Shown here one piece after another: positions 1 to 8,430 of a stretch of DNA of 55,865 nucleotides. The translations under genes were made by a program, and so were the position numbers. The stretch spans positions 1 to 55,865 of the forward strand of contig JALWSA010000019.1 of assembly GCA_026993805.1 (NCBI GenBank), in the 5' to 3' direction. The stretch is from Thermotogaceae bacterium. GTDB taxonomy: Bacteria > Thermotogota > Thermotogae > Thermotogales > Thermotogaceae. The notes below the pieces were generated by a model. It had not been told where the DNA came from. It did no database searches and saw only the letters and a list, made by a program, of their open reading frames with translations. How positions within the stretch are numbered: position 1 is the first letter of the stretch; every line of letters begins with the position of its first letter.

Positions 1-31
1 ACTCCCCATCAAGAAGATCCCCAATCTTCAT
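1..31 (-). CDS. Truncated gene, N-terminus only
   Basis: An ATG at 31-29 overlaps the stop of the upstream DUF59 gene (ATGA arrangement) and opens a frame reading MKIGDLLDGE before the window ends. The 4-base overlap suggests translational coupling and co-transcription with the DUF59 gene. Ten residues are too few to assign a family. Confidence 0.55.
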   Translation of the reverse strand, partial: MKIGDLLDGE

Positions 32-339
32 ATCCCCATGGCTTTTCTGAGTTCGGGATCCATCATTTCGGGTGTCCACGGCGGATCGAATGTTAGCTCC
101 ACTTCAACATCCTCGACCCCTTCGAGCTCCTTCACGGTTCTCTCAACATCTGAAATGATCATGGGCCCCAAAGGACACATGGGAGTGGTAAGGGTCATTT
201 TTATGTAGACCTTGTTGTTATCCCTTATCTGTAGATCATATATCAAACCGAGCCTGACCACATCTATCCCTATCTCGTAATCTATAACATTTTTCAAAGC
301 TTCCATTACCTTTTCTTTGGTAATCCTATTTTCTGCCAA
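28..339 (-). CDS. DUF59/MIP18-family iron-sulfur assembly factor (SufT/PaaD-like)
   Basis: A 103-residue protein that is a complete DUF59 domain. Visible hallmarks are an N-terminal helix ending in the VxD-x-EIGIDVVRLGLIYD segment, a central TPMCPLGP loop carrying the single conserved cysteine, and a C-terminal DPPWTPEMM segment. The family assists maturation or transfer of [Fe-S] clusters in the cytoplasm. The likely start is TTG at 339-337, preceded by GGAGGTGATTTTCT. The suf operon is elsewhere in this window (34.8-39.7 kb), so this gene is unlinked to it. Its downstream neighbour overlaps by 4 bases. The family is clear; the client protein is unknown. Confidence 0.88.
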   Translation of the reverse strand: MAENRITKEKVMEALKNVIDYEIGIDVVRLGLIYDLQIRDNNKVYIKMTLTTPMCPLGPMIISDVERTVKELEGVEDVEVELTFDPPWTPEMMDPELRKAMGI

Positions 340-395
340 AGAAAATCACCTCCAGTGCCGTATTCTACCATTTCCAGTCATTACTAACAACTCTT

Positions 396-1643
396 CTATA
401 TCTCCTTGGTAACCTCCATCTCAAAAACCACTGCCCTTGTCTCGGGACCCATCAAAATCCCTTCTCTGCTCACGCCAAGAAAATCCTTCCCGAACATCTT
501 CCAAACATCCGAGCTCACCCTCAAAGGCGGAAGCTTGCCCACAAACTTCCCATCTTCGTAAAGGAGCGGCACCTGAACGGGAAGAGAGAAAGAACCTTCT
601 GGAGTATAGTCACCGCCAGAGCTCACCAAAGCGAATATGGCTCTTCCATTCACTATGTCTTTTACTTTCTGGTGCGTGGGCTTAAAAGCCATGGGCGAAT
701 ATCCCACATCTGGCACGGCGTCAAAGTCCCCAGAAGCCGATGCAGTAAGCTCGTATCCGAACTCCATTGCGTACTTCTTGGACGTGTAGGGGGTCATCAA
801 AACACCATCTTCTACAAGAGCTTTTCTGTCTCCTTCCAGAGTTGTGCCTTCCATGTCGAAGAAGGGAACATAATTGCCGTCTTCGAAGCTCCTGCTCGCA
901 TAAAGGGTGAAAGAGTCCGAAAAGATCTTTTGACCCAGTTTGCCGCTAAAGAGAGAGCCATTACTGGCAAACTTGAGCGGGTGAAGATCCCTCTGAAAGA
1001 TCATCACGGGGTATGCTTCGGCCGCAACGAATATAACTGGCATCTTCACTCTCTCTTCCTTCCACTCAAGGTCTTTCTTGAGAGCGGTCAGAACCTCGTC
1101 GAAAACTTCCCGCACCTTCTTTGGATCGTAATCCGTTCCGCCGACCCAAAGGTATCCGTCAAGCATGTTCGCGGTGTCTATTCTCTTCAAAAGAAAGAGA
1201 AACTCGTAAATCGTGATTTTATGGTGGAGAGACAGCGAAAGGTCGTTCTCAAGAGAAGTATCGAACCTTTTCATTGCACCCCATCCGTTATAAAGAAACT
1301 CCGGGTGCTTTTCCCTTAGCTCTCCCAGAAGAGCTTCAAACTCTTCCTTCATCTTTTCTTCACTCTTGAAATAACAGCCGTTTTCCACGCTCTTTTTTAT
1401 ACCCTTTGAAGGCTGCGGTTTATATTCAACGGAAAAAGCCATTTTCTCCTTCGCTTTCTCTAAAAGCTCCTCTTCTGAAGCCTCCCCTATTGCGCCTGCA
1501 ATTCCTATCTTTCCGTTTTCGTAAACCCTGACGGCCTTTCTCGTGACCTTTTTCTTTCTGAACGAAGAAATCCGGGAAGCCTCAACCTTTATCGTGAACT
1601 CCTCCTGACTGTCCCTGTAAATCTCCCTGATCACTGCGATCAC
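396..1643 (-). CDS. tldE: TldE/PmbA-like subunit of TldD-TldE peptidase
   Basis: A 415-residue member of the TldD/PmbA family. It is the partner without the HExxxH metal motif, as expected for the non-catalytic TldE-type subunit. The C-terminal half keeps the family pattern of a GTxLEGDRKALVEDGVL loop followed by several beta strands. In the family, TldD and TldE form a heterodimeric metalloprotease that trims unfolded or modified peptides. Its start overlaps the stop of tldD by 4 bases (ATGA), so the two are almost certainly translated together. No signal peptide is seen, so it should be cytoplasmic. Confidence 0.85.
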   Translation of the reverse strand: MIAVIREIYRDSQEEFTIKVEASRISSFRKKKVTRKAVRVYENGKIGIAGAIGEASEEELLEKAKEKMAFSVEYKPQPSKGIKKSVENGCYFKSEEKMKEEFEALLGELREKHPEFLYNGWGAMKRFDTSLENDLSLSLHHKITIYEFLFLLKRIDTANMLDGYLWVGGTDYDPKKVREVFDEVLTALKKDLEWKEERVKMPVIFVAAEAYPVMIFQRDLHPLKFASNGSLFSGKLGQKIFSDSFTLYASRSFEDGNYVPFFDMEGTTLEGDRKALVEDGVLMTPYTSKKYAMEFGYELTASASGDFDAVPDVGYSPMAFKPTHQKVKDIVNGRAIFALVSSGGDYTPEGSFSLPVQVPLLYEDGKFVGKLPPLRVSSDVWKMFGKDFLGVSREGILMGPETRAVVFEMEVTKEI

Positions 1644-2971
1644 CCCACTTCTAATTCTTTAACCCTCATGTAAGGACCGCCAAACCCAACGGGAAGGCGC
1701 TGCTGCTCCATCTTCCCGCACCCGCCAAGCGTGAACGAGAAAAGCTCAAGTTCGTTTGAAAGTCCCTCTATCATCGAAAGCGTCTTGAAAACATTTCCCG
1801 TAACAACGGATATCTGAACGGGCTCTTCTATCCTGCCATTCCTGATCATATAAGCCATTGAAGGCGCTATCGTGAACACCGACATTCCAGAGCCGTGCTT
1901 CACTGTCTTTATAAACACCCCTTCCTTTATGTCGGATATGAGCTCCTCAAATGTTAGATCGCCCGGCTCTATATAAGTCGTGGTCATCCTGACTATGGGC
2001 TCGTAAAGGAAGGAGATGGATCTTCCGTTGCCCGTTGGCTCTTCTGAGAGCATTGCGGCGGTGTAAACCGAATGAAGCCTTCCTGTAAGGACTCCGTTTT
2101 TTATGAGATAGGTCTTCTTTGCCTTCGTTCCTTCATCGTCAAATGGGACACAACCCGTTCCCCTGATGTTTCCATCGTCCACTATGGAGAGAATCTCAGA
2201 GCCCACCTTCTTCCCCAGCGCCCACTCCTTAAGGGCGGTCTCGTCACCGAGCATAAAGTCAGCCTCGCTCTTGTGCCCAAAGCTCTCATGCGCGAATATT
2301 CCAGTGGCAATCGGAGCCAGAACCACCGTGTACCTTCCGGGTTTCACTGCCCTGCTCTTTTTCAGGAAATCAATGGATTCCTTTATTCTTTCTTCAATAT
2401 CCTTCCTGTACCCATCGAGACCTTTGAAAACTTCCTGAGTCCTGTCAAAGCTTTCCGAAAACCTTTTATCTCCATCCGCCATATCGAAGAAGAATGCGAT
2501 TCCTGCTCTCTGGAAGTCGAACACAACATCAGTTCCAAGAGATGAGCGTATTTCCTTAACGACTCTCTCATCCACATAATATCCTCGCCACATCTTTATC
2601 TCATCCACATCGAAAAGGTCAGAATAGGACATTATTAAGTTTCTCTTATCTTCGAGCGATATCTTTTCAACGCTCACATCTTCATACTGGATGAGTCTTT
2701 CCTTGTTGATCTCCATCTTTTTGACAACCGGATCGTCTTCGATGCCATCTGACGGGCTTGCCTCCCTGTAAAGGCGCTCGATCTCATCGTCGATGGAATC
2801 GAGATCTGTGGTCGCGGAGTAAAGCCATTTCTTTCCATCGTACATTCTGATGAAAGCCCCACCACTCTTTCTCTCGTTCACATCTTCGAGCTTTCCATTG
2901 GTGAGTTTCAAACGGCTTGTGAATCTCTTTTCCACTCTCACATCCACATAAACTCCCTTCGGAAAATGCAC
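1640..2971 (-). CDS. tldD: TldD-like metalloprotease subunit
   Basis: A 443-residue TldD/PmbA family protein carrying the catalytic zinc motif HESFGH (H228, E229, H233) followed by the family's KSEADF stretch. The C-terminal part has the GNGRSISFLYEPIVRMTTTYIEPG-type segment typical of TldD. The start is taken as GTG at 2971-2969, with GGAGG 7 nt upstream. With the overlapping tldE it forms a two-gene operon. Family knowledge: peptidase acting on small or unfolded peptides, known for microcin B17 and CcdA processing. No RiPP precursor or toxin-antitoxin locus lies nearby, so the role here is probably housekeeping. Confidence 0.9.
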   Translation of the reverse strand: MHFPKGVYVDVRVEKRFTSRLKLTNGKLEDVNERKSGGAFIRMYDGKKWLYSATTDLDSIDDEIERLYREASPSDGIEDDPVVKKMEINKERLIQYEDVSVEKISLEDKRNLIMSYSDLFDVDEIKMWRGYYVDERVVKEIRSSLGTDVVFDFQRAGIAFFFDMADGDKRFSESFDRTQEVFKGLDGYRKDIEERIKESIDFLKKSRAVKPGRYTVVLAPIATGIFAHESFGHKSEADFMLGDETALKEWALGKKVGSEILSIVDDGNIRGTGCVPFDDEGTKAKKTYLIKNGVLTGRLHSVYTAAMLSEEPTGNGRSISFLYEPIVRMTTTYIEPGDLTFEELISDIKEGVFIKTVKHGSGMSVFTIAPSMAYMIRNGRIEEPVQISVVTGNVFKTLSMIEGLSNELELFSFTLGGCGKMEQQRLPVGFGGPYMRVKELEVG

Positions 2972-3070
2972 ACCCTCACCTCCATTTCCACCGGCATACT
3001 TGGGAATTCTAACACAAATTAAAAACTAACACTTCACAAACTACCAGGTACAATCTTACGCTCAAAAGGT

Positions 3071-3076
3071 TATAAT
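3071..3076 (+). promoter_or_regulatory. -10 element (TATAAT) for the Uma2/TM1410 pair
   Basis: A perfect TATAAT 21 nt before the Uma2-type ATG, in the divergent gap between tldD and this gene. I could not find a convincing -35 box 16-18 nt upstream, so only the -10 is claimed. Confidence 0.45.
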
Positions 3077-3097
3077 AGAAACGGGGGTGCAGAGCAA

Positions 3098-3619
3098 ATG
3101 CTCCAAAGCAAATCGAAATTGGAAGAATATCTTTCGCTTCCAGAAGGCGACCCAGCCCAGCTCATAGGAGGCGAGTTCTGGATGAGCCCATCTCCCACGA
3201 GAAAACATCAAAAGATTGCCGGGATCTTTTATAGGGCGCTTGCGAGATTCGTAGAAGAAAACAATCTTGGCGAGGTCTACTACGAATTCGATGTAAAACT
3301 CGACGATGAAAACATTCTCAGGCCAGATATAATCTTCGTTTCCAAAGACCATTTGAAAAACCTTGAAGAAAGATGGCTAAACGGCTCTCCGGACATCGTG
3401 GTTGAGGTCCTTTCGCCTTCTACTGCCACCATGGACACCATCGTGAAAAAGGAAATCTATGAGAAATTCAATGTACCCGAATATTGGATCATTGACCCGG
3501 AAAGCGAAGAAGTCTTCGTGTTTTGCAAAGAAAACGGCCTCAAGCTCGTATGTAAGGGTAAAAAATGCTCTTCAAAAGTTTTGGAAGGTTTCACCTGGAG
3601 TATACAAACAAGCATGTGA
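3098..3619 (+). CDS. Uma2 family (DUF820) nuclease-fold protein
   Basis: A 173-residue Uma2/DUF820 protein. The restriction-endonuclease-like core is visible: LRPDIIFVS (the acidic residue of the PD motif), VVEVLSPST (E-x-x-SPST, second catalytic region), then the K-x-x-x-Y and VPEYWIIDP block. Uma2 proteins are predicted PD-(D/E)xK nucleases that are abundant in cyanobacteria and some thermophiles; their targets are unknown. It is followed 20 nt later by a secreted TM1410-like gene, but no functional link is evident. A transposon role is sometimes proposed for the family; no repeats or transposase are seen here. Confidence 0.85.
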   Translation: MLQSKSKLEEYLSLPEGDPAQLIGGEFWMSPSPTRKHQKIAGIFYRALARFVEENNLGEVYYEFDVKLDDENILRPDIIFVSKDHLKNLEERWLNGSPDIVVEVLSPSTATMDTIVKKEIYEKFNVPEYWIIDPESEEVFVFCKENGLKLVCKGKKCSSKVLEGFTWSIQTSM

Positions 3620-3639
3620 AAATAAGGTAAGGTGAAGAA

Positions 3640-4560
3640 ATGAGGATTCTCATATTTATCGCCTCTTTTTTGTTTCTTTCTGGATTCACGGGGATAGCAG
3701 AATATTTTGAGCCGAAGAACTGGGCATATCAACTCCAAAATGCTAACCCAGAGGAGATTTCGAAAAGCGGTTTTGAGCTCTTCGTGATGGACTATTCCAG
3801 AGATGGTAGTGAAAAAGGGGAGTACAGCAAAGAAGATTTAGAGAGGATTAAAAAGAGTGGGGTTATACCAGTTGCCTACCTGAGTATAGGAGAAGCAGAA
3901 GATTACAGATTCTATTGGAAAGGTGAGTGGAATGAAAATCCACCAAAATGGTTAGGGAAAGAAAACAAAAATTGGAAAGGAAATTACGCTGTTAAGTATT
4001 GGATGGAGGAATGGAAAAAGATACTAAGAGAATACATAGATAGGATAATCGCTGCTGGTTTCAAAGGCCTTTATCTCGATAAGGTCGATGAGTACGAACA
4101 TTGGGCAGATCCGAGCAGCGGTGAGAAAGAACATTACCCGAAAAAGAAAACAGCCAAGTGGATGGCAGAGCTGATCGTTTGGATAGCGATGTATGCAAGG
4201 GAAAAGGCCGGTGAAAGTTTTCTAATAATCCCCCAAAACGGTGAAGAACTTCTAAAATATGACCGTTTCATCCTTCAAATCGTTTCCGGATGGGCAGCCG
4301 AAGACCTATTCTATGATGCAACGCGCCCAAAAAGCCAAGACGAAATAGATAAACGCACCTTTTTTCTTGACATCGTAAAGGGTTCGGGAAAATTCGTTCT
4401 TAGCGTTGATTACGTCGACAACGGAAAAAAGGACGAAGAAAATCTGAAAAGAATCAGAGATTACATCAAAAGGGCGAGAGAAAGAGAATACATTCCGTAT
4501 GCAGCACTTTCCGATAGAAAGCTCGGCGAAATAAACCGCATAAGCGGAGTCCAGCCATGA
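3640..4560 (+). CDS. Secreted TM1410/MJ1477-type glycoside-hydrolase-like protein
   Basis: A 306-residue protein with an N-terminal signal peptide (about residues 1-18, hydrophobic FLFLSGF core). The TIM-barrel domain that follows matches the TM1410/MJ1477 family, related to GH114. Typical strands are visible: FELFVMDYSRDGSEKGEY, GVIPVAYLSIGEAEDYRFYW and GFKGLYLDKVDEYEHW. The acidic residues at the strand ends are where this family is expected to have its active site. GH114 members act on alpha-1,4-galactosaminoglycan, but the substrate of the TM1410 branch is not established. The predicted location is periplasmic or toga-associated. It lies 20 nt after the Uma2 gene and probably shares its transcript. 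Confidence 0.85.
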   Translation: MRILIFIASFLFLSGFTGIAEYFEPKNWAYQLQNANPEEISKSGFELFVMDYSRDGSEKGEYSKEDLERIKKSGVIPVAYLSIGEAEDYRFYWKGEWNENPPKWLGKENKNWKGNYAVKYWMEEWKKILREYIDRIIAAGFKGLYLDKVDEYEHWADPSSGEKEHYPKKKTAKWMAELIVWIAMYAREKAGESFLIIPQNGEELLKYDRFILQIVSGWAAEDLFYDATRPKSQDEIDKRTFFLDIVKGSGKFVLSVDYVDNGKKDEENLKRIRDYIKRAREREYIPYAALSDRKLGEINRISGVQP

Positions 4561-4622
4561 AAGGTTTTTACATTTCCTTGAGTCTCCCTTCTCCCGCCCT
4601 TAACTTTAAGGGTATCATCCCT

Positions 4623-5369
4623 TTAATATGTAGTGAGATCTCCTCTGATCCTCACTGCCCTTTCGAAAAACTTGAAGACGAGAAGACCTGCCGCCAGATA
4701 AATGGCAGTTCCTATTAGTGCGAAAAGAACCGTCGCTCCTTCAGGACTTTCTCCAGACAGTATCTTTTTCATTATGTAAAAGTAAGGAGAAACTGGAATA
4801 ATCATTGCCTTAAAACCGCGCGCGTCCAAAAAGAGAAGACCGATTACAGCGAACTGTACGAGCTGCAAGAGCGCATTCGTTCTCTTGAACCGCAGAGTTA
4901 TTCCCGCGAGCATCATACCCATACCCATCGTCTGGATCATAGCCGCCACCAGATACAGGAAAAAGACCGGCGGAACTTTTATACTCACGCCTGCAAGCGA
5001 GAAGATCACGACCATCATTCCATAAAGAAGCGGGAGATTGAAAAGGATTGAAGAAAATTGATACGCCGCAAAAACCGCCAATGGCCCGTAGGGAGACAGA
5101 AACTCCTGCTCTATGATTCCCCTCTGCATCTCGTTCATTATGGTCCAGGAAAGATCTGTCAATGTGAAGAGCATCGTCATCCACATGAAATACCCTATAG
5201 CGGTGTCTCTAAGGGTTCCGGAAGCTGCGGATCCGCCAAAACTCTTAAAGCCAAGCACTATCAAAAGGAATATGATTATCATCACAACGATGCTCGAAAG
5301 AAAATTCAGGTAGTATCTTTTCATCTCGATGAAAATTCTGTAGACCATGCCAGAAACGAGCGCCATCAT
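4623..5369 (-). CDS. ABC-2 type exporter permease
   Basis: A 248-residue integral membrane protein with about six hydrophobic segments, starting around residue 20 (NFLSSIVVMIIIFLLIVLGF). The layout is that of an ABC-2 permease, with a LSWTIMNEMQRGIIEQEFLSP coupling-loop segment after the second helix. It starts 4 bases inside the end of the ATPase gene, so the two form one transporter. No substrate can be read from sequence; ABC-2 systems export drugs, lipids or polysaccharides. The gene ends facing the convergent TM1410 gene. Confidence 0.85.
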   Translation of the reverse strand: MMALVSGMVYRIFIEMKRYYLNFLSSIVVMIIIFLLIVLGFKSFGGSAASGTLRDTAIGYFMWMTMLFTLTDLSWTIMNEMQRGIIEQEFLSPYGPLAVFAAYQFSSILFNLPLLYGMMVVIFSLAGVSIKVPPVFFLYLVAAMIQTMGMGMMLAGITLRFKRTNALLQLVQFAVIGLLFLDARGFKAMIIPVSPYFYIMKKILSGESPEGATVLFALIGTAIYLAAGLLVFKFFERAVRIRGDLTTY

Positions 5370-6301
5370 GACCTCTCACCCCTCACGATCTTTATGAACA
5401 CTTCTTCGAAATCGATGTCCTCACTCTCTATGCTCTTTATTGGAACCCTTTCTTCCTTCAAAATTTCAAAGAGATCATAGATGCTACTCGAAGACTCAAA
5501 TTCAACATCCAAAGTGACCTTTTCCCCGTTCTCCGAAATCTTCGCAAAGCTCTTTAGCTTTTCAAGAAGAGATGGCGTCGGTTTTTTCTCGAGCACGATT
5601 TTGTACGCTCTCCTTCTGAACATCTCCTTTAAATTCTCGGTCTTGTCCATAGCCACAACTTTTCCCTTGTTTATGATCATCACCCTGTCAGAAACTGCTT
5701 CGACCAAATTCATATCGTGACTGGAAAGAAGAACCAGTTTCCCTTCAGACGCGATATCCCTTATTATCTTTCTCATCTCGCGGCTGCTCTCAACATCCAG
5801 CCCAAGTGTTGGCTCGTCGAGCAAAAGAACTGGAGTGTCCGGAAGGAGCGATATCGCCACGGCAAGCTTTTGCTGATAGCCCCTTGAAAGCTGTCCCGCG
5901 AGCTTTTTAACATGCTCTGAAAGACCGAACCTGTCTATGAGATTCCTTATACGGGATTTCAAAAACCTTCCCGAAAGACCTCTAATAGCCCCAAAATATT
6001 TCATGTTCTCGATCACAGTCATCCGCCAGTGTACATTTCTGTTCCCCTCCAAAACAGCGCTCATCATCCTCAAAGCTCTCTTTCTGTGCTTTAAAACATC
6101 TATTCCACCCACCTTTATCCTTCCTTCATCCGGAATAACAAGGCCCAATATAGACTTTATCGTGGTGCTCTTTCCCGCACCGTTTGGGCCAAGGAGCGCA
6201 AATACTTCACCTTCTTTGGCAGAAAAAGATATCCCTTTGACGGCCTCCACAACTCTTCCTTTGTCTCTGTATGTCTTTCTCAAACCTTCGACCAAGAGCA
6301 T
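5366..6301 (-). CDS. ABC exporter ATP-binding protein
   Basis: A 311-residue ABC ATPase. Walker A GPNGAGKST, signature LSRGYQQKLAVA (a degenerate LSxGQ with RGY), Walker B VLLLDEPTLGLD and an H-loop LLSSHDM are all present, so it should be catalytically competent. The C-terminal 80 residues form the extra domain common in exporters of the CcmA/NatA type. ATG at 6301 follows GGGGGTGAAAGG. It pairs with the overlapping permease. The bactofilin-like cassette ends only 21 nt upstream, so read-through from that cassette is possible. Confidence 0.9.
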   Translation of the reverse strand: MLLVEGLRKTYRDKGRVVEAVKGISFSAKEGEVFALLGPNGAGKSTTIKSILGLVIPDEGRIKVGGIDVLKHRKRALRMMSAVLEGNRNVHWRMTVIENMKYFGAIRGLSGRFLKSRIRNLIDRFGLSEHVKKLAGQLSRGYQQKLAVAISLLPDTPVLLLDEPTLGLDVESSREMRKIIRDIASEGKLVLLSSHDMNLVEAVSDRVMIINKGKVVAMDKTENLKEMFRRRAYKIVLEKKPTPSLLEKLKSFAKISENGEKVTLDVEFESSSSIYDLFEILKEERVPIKSIESEDIDFEEVFIKIVRGERS

Positions 6302-6322
6302 CCTTTCACCCCCAAAAGAAGT

Positions 6323-7105
6323 TCAAAATCTCTTAAAGATCGCTGTGGGGCTTACTATTCTTCCCTCCACCTCCCATTCATCCGCATTAACAGCTCCTGA
6401 TTTGATAATTCCTCCTTTATCGACCACTACGGCTTTGCAGTTCACAGCGCCAGACGTTATCCTCCCACTTCCTTCAACCTTGACACTTCTGCCCGCCTTA
6501 ATAGCACCCGCGCGCACGTTTCCTGAAACATGAAGATCTCTGCAACTAACGGCACCTGTGCGAAGATCTCCACTCACAATCACCTCTTTCTCAACTTCCA
6601 AACTGTCCACTTTTAAACTTCCTTCAACAACCACTCTCTTTGCCTTCAGTTTCACTCTTTCCATGTTGAAACTTTCATTTTCTTTCACCACGAATTCCTC
6701 GTATTCTCTGACTTCCTTTTCCTGGAGTGCTCTTTTGATTATCATGGGTTTAAAAGCTCTCAAAAGAGCGGAGAGCAAAGGAAAGTTGATTCTAACGAAG
6801 TCCCCCTCTATATACCCAAACTCTCCGGACGATTTCGAGGCTATAAGGACCATAGCCCCTTCAACGCTGCCGCTGCTCACCTTCAAAGTGCCCCCTATGC
6901 TCACAAAGTCTCCTTCTACATTCCCGGAAAACTCAACATCTGAAAATATGGCCACGACATCCCCTTCTACATTACCCATAATCCTTCCTTTGCCGTCTAT
7001 TATCACAACATCGTCTTCGTAGACTTCTGTTGATTCAAGATAAAATTCTTTAAAAACATCCTTTTTTACATCTTGAAAGCCTTCATCATGCTTCACGACC
7101 TTCAT
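6323..7105 (-). CDS. Bactofilin-like polymer-forming protein, second paralogue
   Basis: A 260-residue protein built of short beta-helix repeats (EGDVVAIFSDVEFSGNVEGDFVSIGG and similar), interrupted near residue 135 by a VREYEEFVVKENESFN hinge and followed by a second repeat block. This is the 'polymer-forming cytoskeletal' (bactofilin-like, YvlB-related) pattern. It is a paralogue of the gene just upstream (7102-7977), sharing hinge and repeat style but lacking that gene's N-terminal helical SHOCT-like part. The start overlaps the upstream stop by 4 bases. No signal peptide is seen. Inference: the two paralogues co-assemble as a cytoplasmic scaffold under DUF2089 control. Confidence 0.75.
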   Translation of the reverse strand: MKVVKHDEGFQDVKKDVFKEFYLESTEVYEDDVVIIDGKGRIMGNVEGDVVAIFSDVEFSGNVEGDFVSIGGTLKVSSGSVEGAMVLIASKSSGEFGYIEGDFVRINFPLLSALLRAFKPMIIKRALQEKEVREYEEFVVKENESFNMERVKLKAKRVVVEGSLKVDSLEVEKEVIVSGDLRTGAVSCRDLHVSGNVRAGAIKAGRSVKVEGSGRITSGAVNCKAVVVDKGGIIKSGAVNADEWEVEGRIVSPTAIFKRF

Positions 7106-7977
7106 GACTCCTCACCCCTTCTCAGGATCTCAACATCGCCCCGCACTTCTGAAATATCCGAAGACCTATTGACTACCACCTTTCCCTTTCCTCTCAAAAC
7201 ATCGCACCTGAGTTTGTCCGCGACCACTTTCCCGTTCACTTCAAGTTCATCCGCTTCTACCTTTGCGGCCCTTACCCTGCCATCTACCGTCATCTCGTCG
7301 GCCGAAATCCTAATAGCTTCGATCTCACCACTTTCTTCCACGGTTATCTCTTCTGCCTGGACATTCTTGGCCTTCATCTTTGCTTTCACACGAAGGCTTT
7401 CAACATAGATGTTTTCGTTGAAGGTTTTGTCACTTTCGACCACAAGATCCTCGTATTTTCTCAGCTTCTTACCCGGATGTATGTTCACGCCGATGCCGCG
7501 AAGGATGGGAGATACTATATTCAATATTCCAGTAGCAAGAAAGTTCGTTATCCTGACCGTATCCCCGCCGACTTCAGGAAAGTTCCCGGCAGCTTTTGCG
7601 CCTATCAGAACCAAATCTCCATCGACATAGCCACCATCGAACTTGACTTTCCCACCCAAGAAGACCAGATCGCCGTCCACTCTTCCAGAAAATTCCGTGT
7701 CACATGACATCAAAACCACATCGTCTTCCACTTCTCCCCTGATAACAACCTTCTGACCCGACAAGACGATCTCACCACTCACCTTTTCGCCTTCATCTAT
7801 CACAAAAACCCCTTTCGGCTCTTCCTTCTCTTCTCCCTTGCCCTTCTCTTTCCTCTCCTCTTTCTCTTCCTTCTTGCCTTCTCTCTCTTTTAGGGCCCTT
7901 ATAAGCATCTCTGCTTCCTCAGGCGATATATCTCCACTCGCAACGGCGTCGAGAATTCTCTTCATATCTTCCATCAT
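7102..7977 (-). CDS. SHOCT-like plus bactofilin-like protein, first paralogue
   Basis: A 291-residue protein. Residues 1-33 form a small helical hairpin (ILDAVASGDISPEEAEMLI), a SHOCT/YvlB-type N-terminal motif. Residues 34-55 are a highly charged K/E linker. From about residue 60, beta-helix repeats follow (GEVEDDVVLMS, GRVDGDLVFLGGKV, GYVDGDLVLIGAKA), then a LRKYEDLVVESDKTFN hinge and a second repeat block. The start ATG at 7977 has GGAGGG 8 nt upstream. The DUF2089 protein upstream ends in the same kind of short helical motif (VRRGKMSVEEALKLL), suggesting the two proteins recognise the same partner or each other (inference). Confidence 0.78.
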   Translation of the reverse strand: MMEDMKRILDAVASGDISPEEAEMLIRALKEREGKKEEKEERKEKGKGEEKEEPKGVFVIDEGEKVSGEIVLSGQKVVIRGEVEDDVVLMSCDTEFSGRVDGDLVFLGGKVKFDGGYVDGDLVLIGAKAAGNFPEVGGDTVRITNFLATGILNIVSPILRGIGVNIHPGKKLRKYEDLVVESDKTFNENIYVESLRVKAKMKAKNVQAEEITVEESGEIEAIRISADEMTVDGRVRAAKVEADELEVNGKVVADKLRCDVLRGKGKVVVNRSSDISEVRGDVEILRRGEES

Positions 7978-7992
7978 GGTCTATCCCTCCTC

Positions 7993-8049
7993 TCAAATTC
8001 TCATGAAACTCTCCGATATGACCCACAAAAGAAACACTAGTCTTGCCAT
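7993..8049 (-). CDS. Candidate 18-residue hydrophobic microprotein
   Basis: An open frame reading MARLVFLLWVISESFMRI lies between the DUF2089 gene and the first bactofilin-like gene. It is preceded by GGGGAGGTGATTTTG, one of the best ribosome sites in the region with ideal spacing, and ends 15 nt before the next gene's ATG. The product would be a single short membrane-seeking helix (RLVFLLWVI). The ribosome site is the main support. Without it this would be spacer; an alternative is a short coupling ORF that regulates translation of the next gene. Confidence 0.5.
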   Translation of the reverse strand: MARLVFLLWVISESFMRI

Positions 8050-8054
8050 CAAAA

Positions 8055-8417
8055 TCACCTCCCCTTTTTGAGGAGCTTCAGAGCCTCTTCAACACTCATC
8101 TTTCCCCTTCTCACGAGCTCGTAAACATCCTGCTCATCGACCTCTTCCTGCTCCTTAGACAAGGGCTCAAGCCCAAGCTTTTCTATGATCTTTTCGAGCT
8201 TTCCCCTGAGTGCGAAGTAGCCCTGACCGGTGTATCGTGCGAGCTCCTTCAGATTTCCCCGCGCGCGGAAAAAGAGAATCACGAACTCCATATCTTCATC
8301 CGAGAGAAAATCAAAGACACTCGGTTTGAATTTTCCTCTCACCACAACATCGTCTCTCTCGCATTTAAGCTCAGTAACAATCATTTCTTTCCCACAAACC
8401 GGACATCTTGGAAGCAT
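8055..8417 (-). CDS. DUF2089 family regulator
   Basis: A 120-residue protein starting at ATG 8417-8415, preceded by GGAGGTGGAAAG; a farther upstream ATG at 8450 is in frame but has no ribosome site and lies inside the promoter. The N-terminus MLPRCPVCGKEMIVTELKC supplies a zinc-ribbon CxxC plus a further cysteine. The middle (FDFLSDEDMEFVILFFRARGNLKELARYTG...) is the DUF2089 helix-turn-helix region. The C-terminal 20 residues form a SHOCT-like hairpin (VRRGKMSVEEALKLLKKGR). The family is usually found next to bactofilin/YvlB-like genes and is thought to be regulatory. Here its own promoter carries three operator-like repeats, consistent with autoregulation. Confidence 0.85.
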   Translation of the reverse strand: MLPRCPVCGKEMIVTELKCERDDVVVRGKFKPSVFDFLSDEDMEFVILFFRARGNLKELARYTGQGYFALRGKLEKIIEKLGLEPLSKEQEEVDEQDVYELVRRGKMSVEEALKLLKKGR

Positions 8418-8430
8418 CTTTCCACCTCCG

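Noticed and set aside
437-1319. Two long plus-strand frames opposite tldE
   Set aside because: They are antisense shadows of a well-supported TldE gene; their translations are low-complexity and match no family.
1640-2971. TldD/TldE as part of a RiPP (microcin-like) cluster
   Set aside because: No precursor peptide, cyclodehydratase or exporter is adjacent; the pair looks housekeeping.
3098-3619. Uma2 gene as evidence of a mobile element
   Set aside because: No terminal repeats, transposase or target duplication flank it; codon use looks like its neighbours.
4598-4616. Inverted repeat CCCTTAA-CT-TTAAGGG between convergent genes
   Set aside because: The loop is only two bases and there is no T-run on either side, so a terminator call is not supported.
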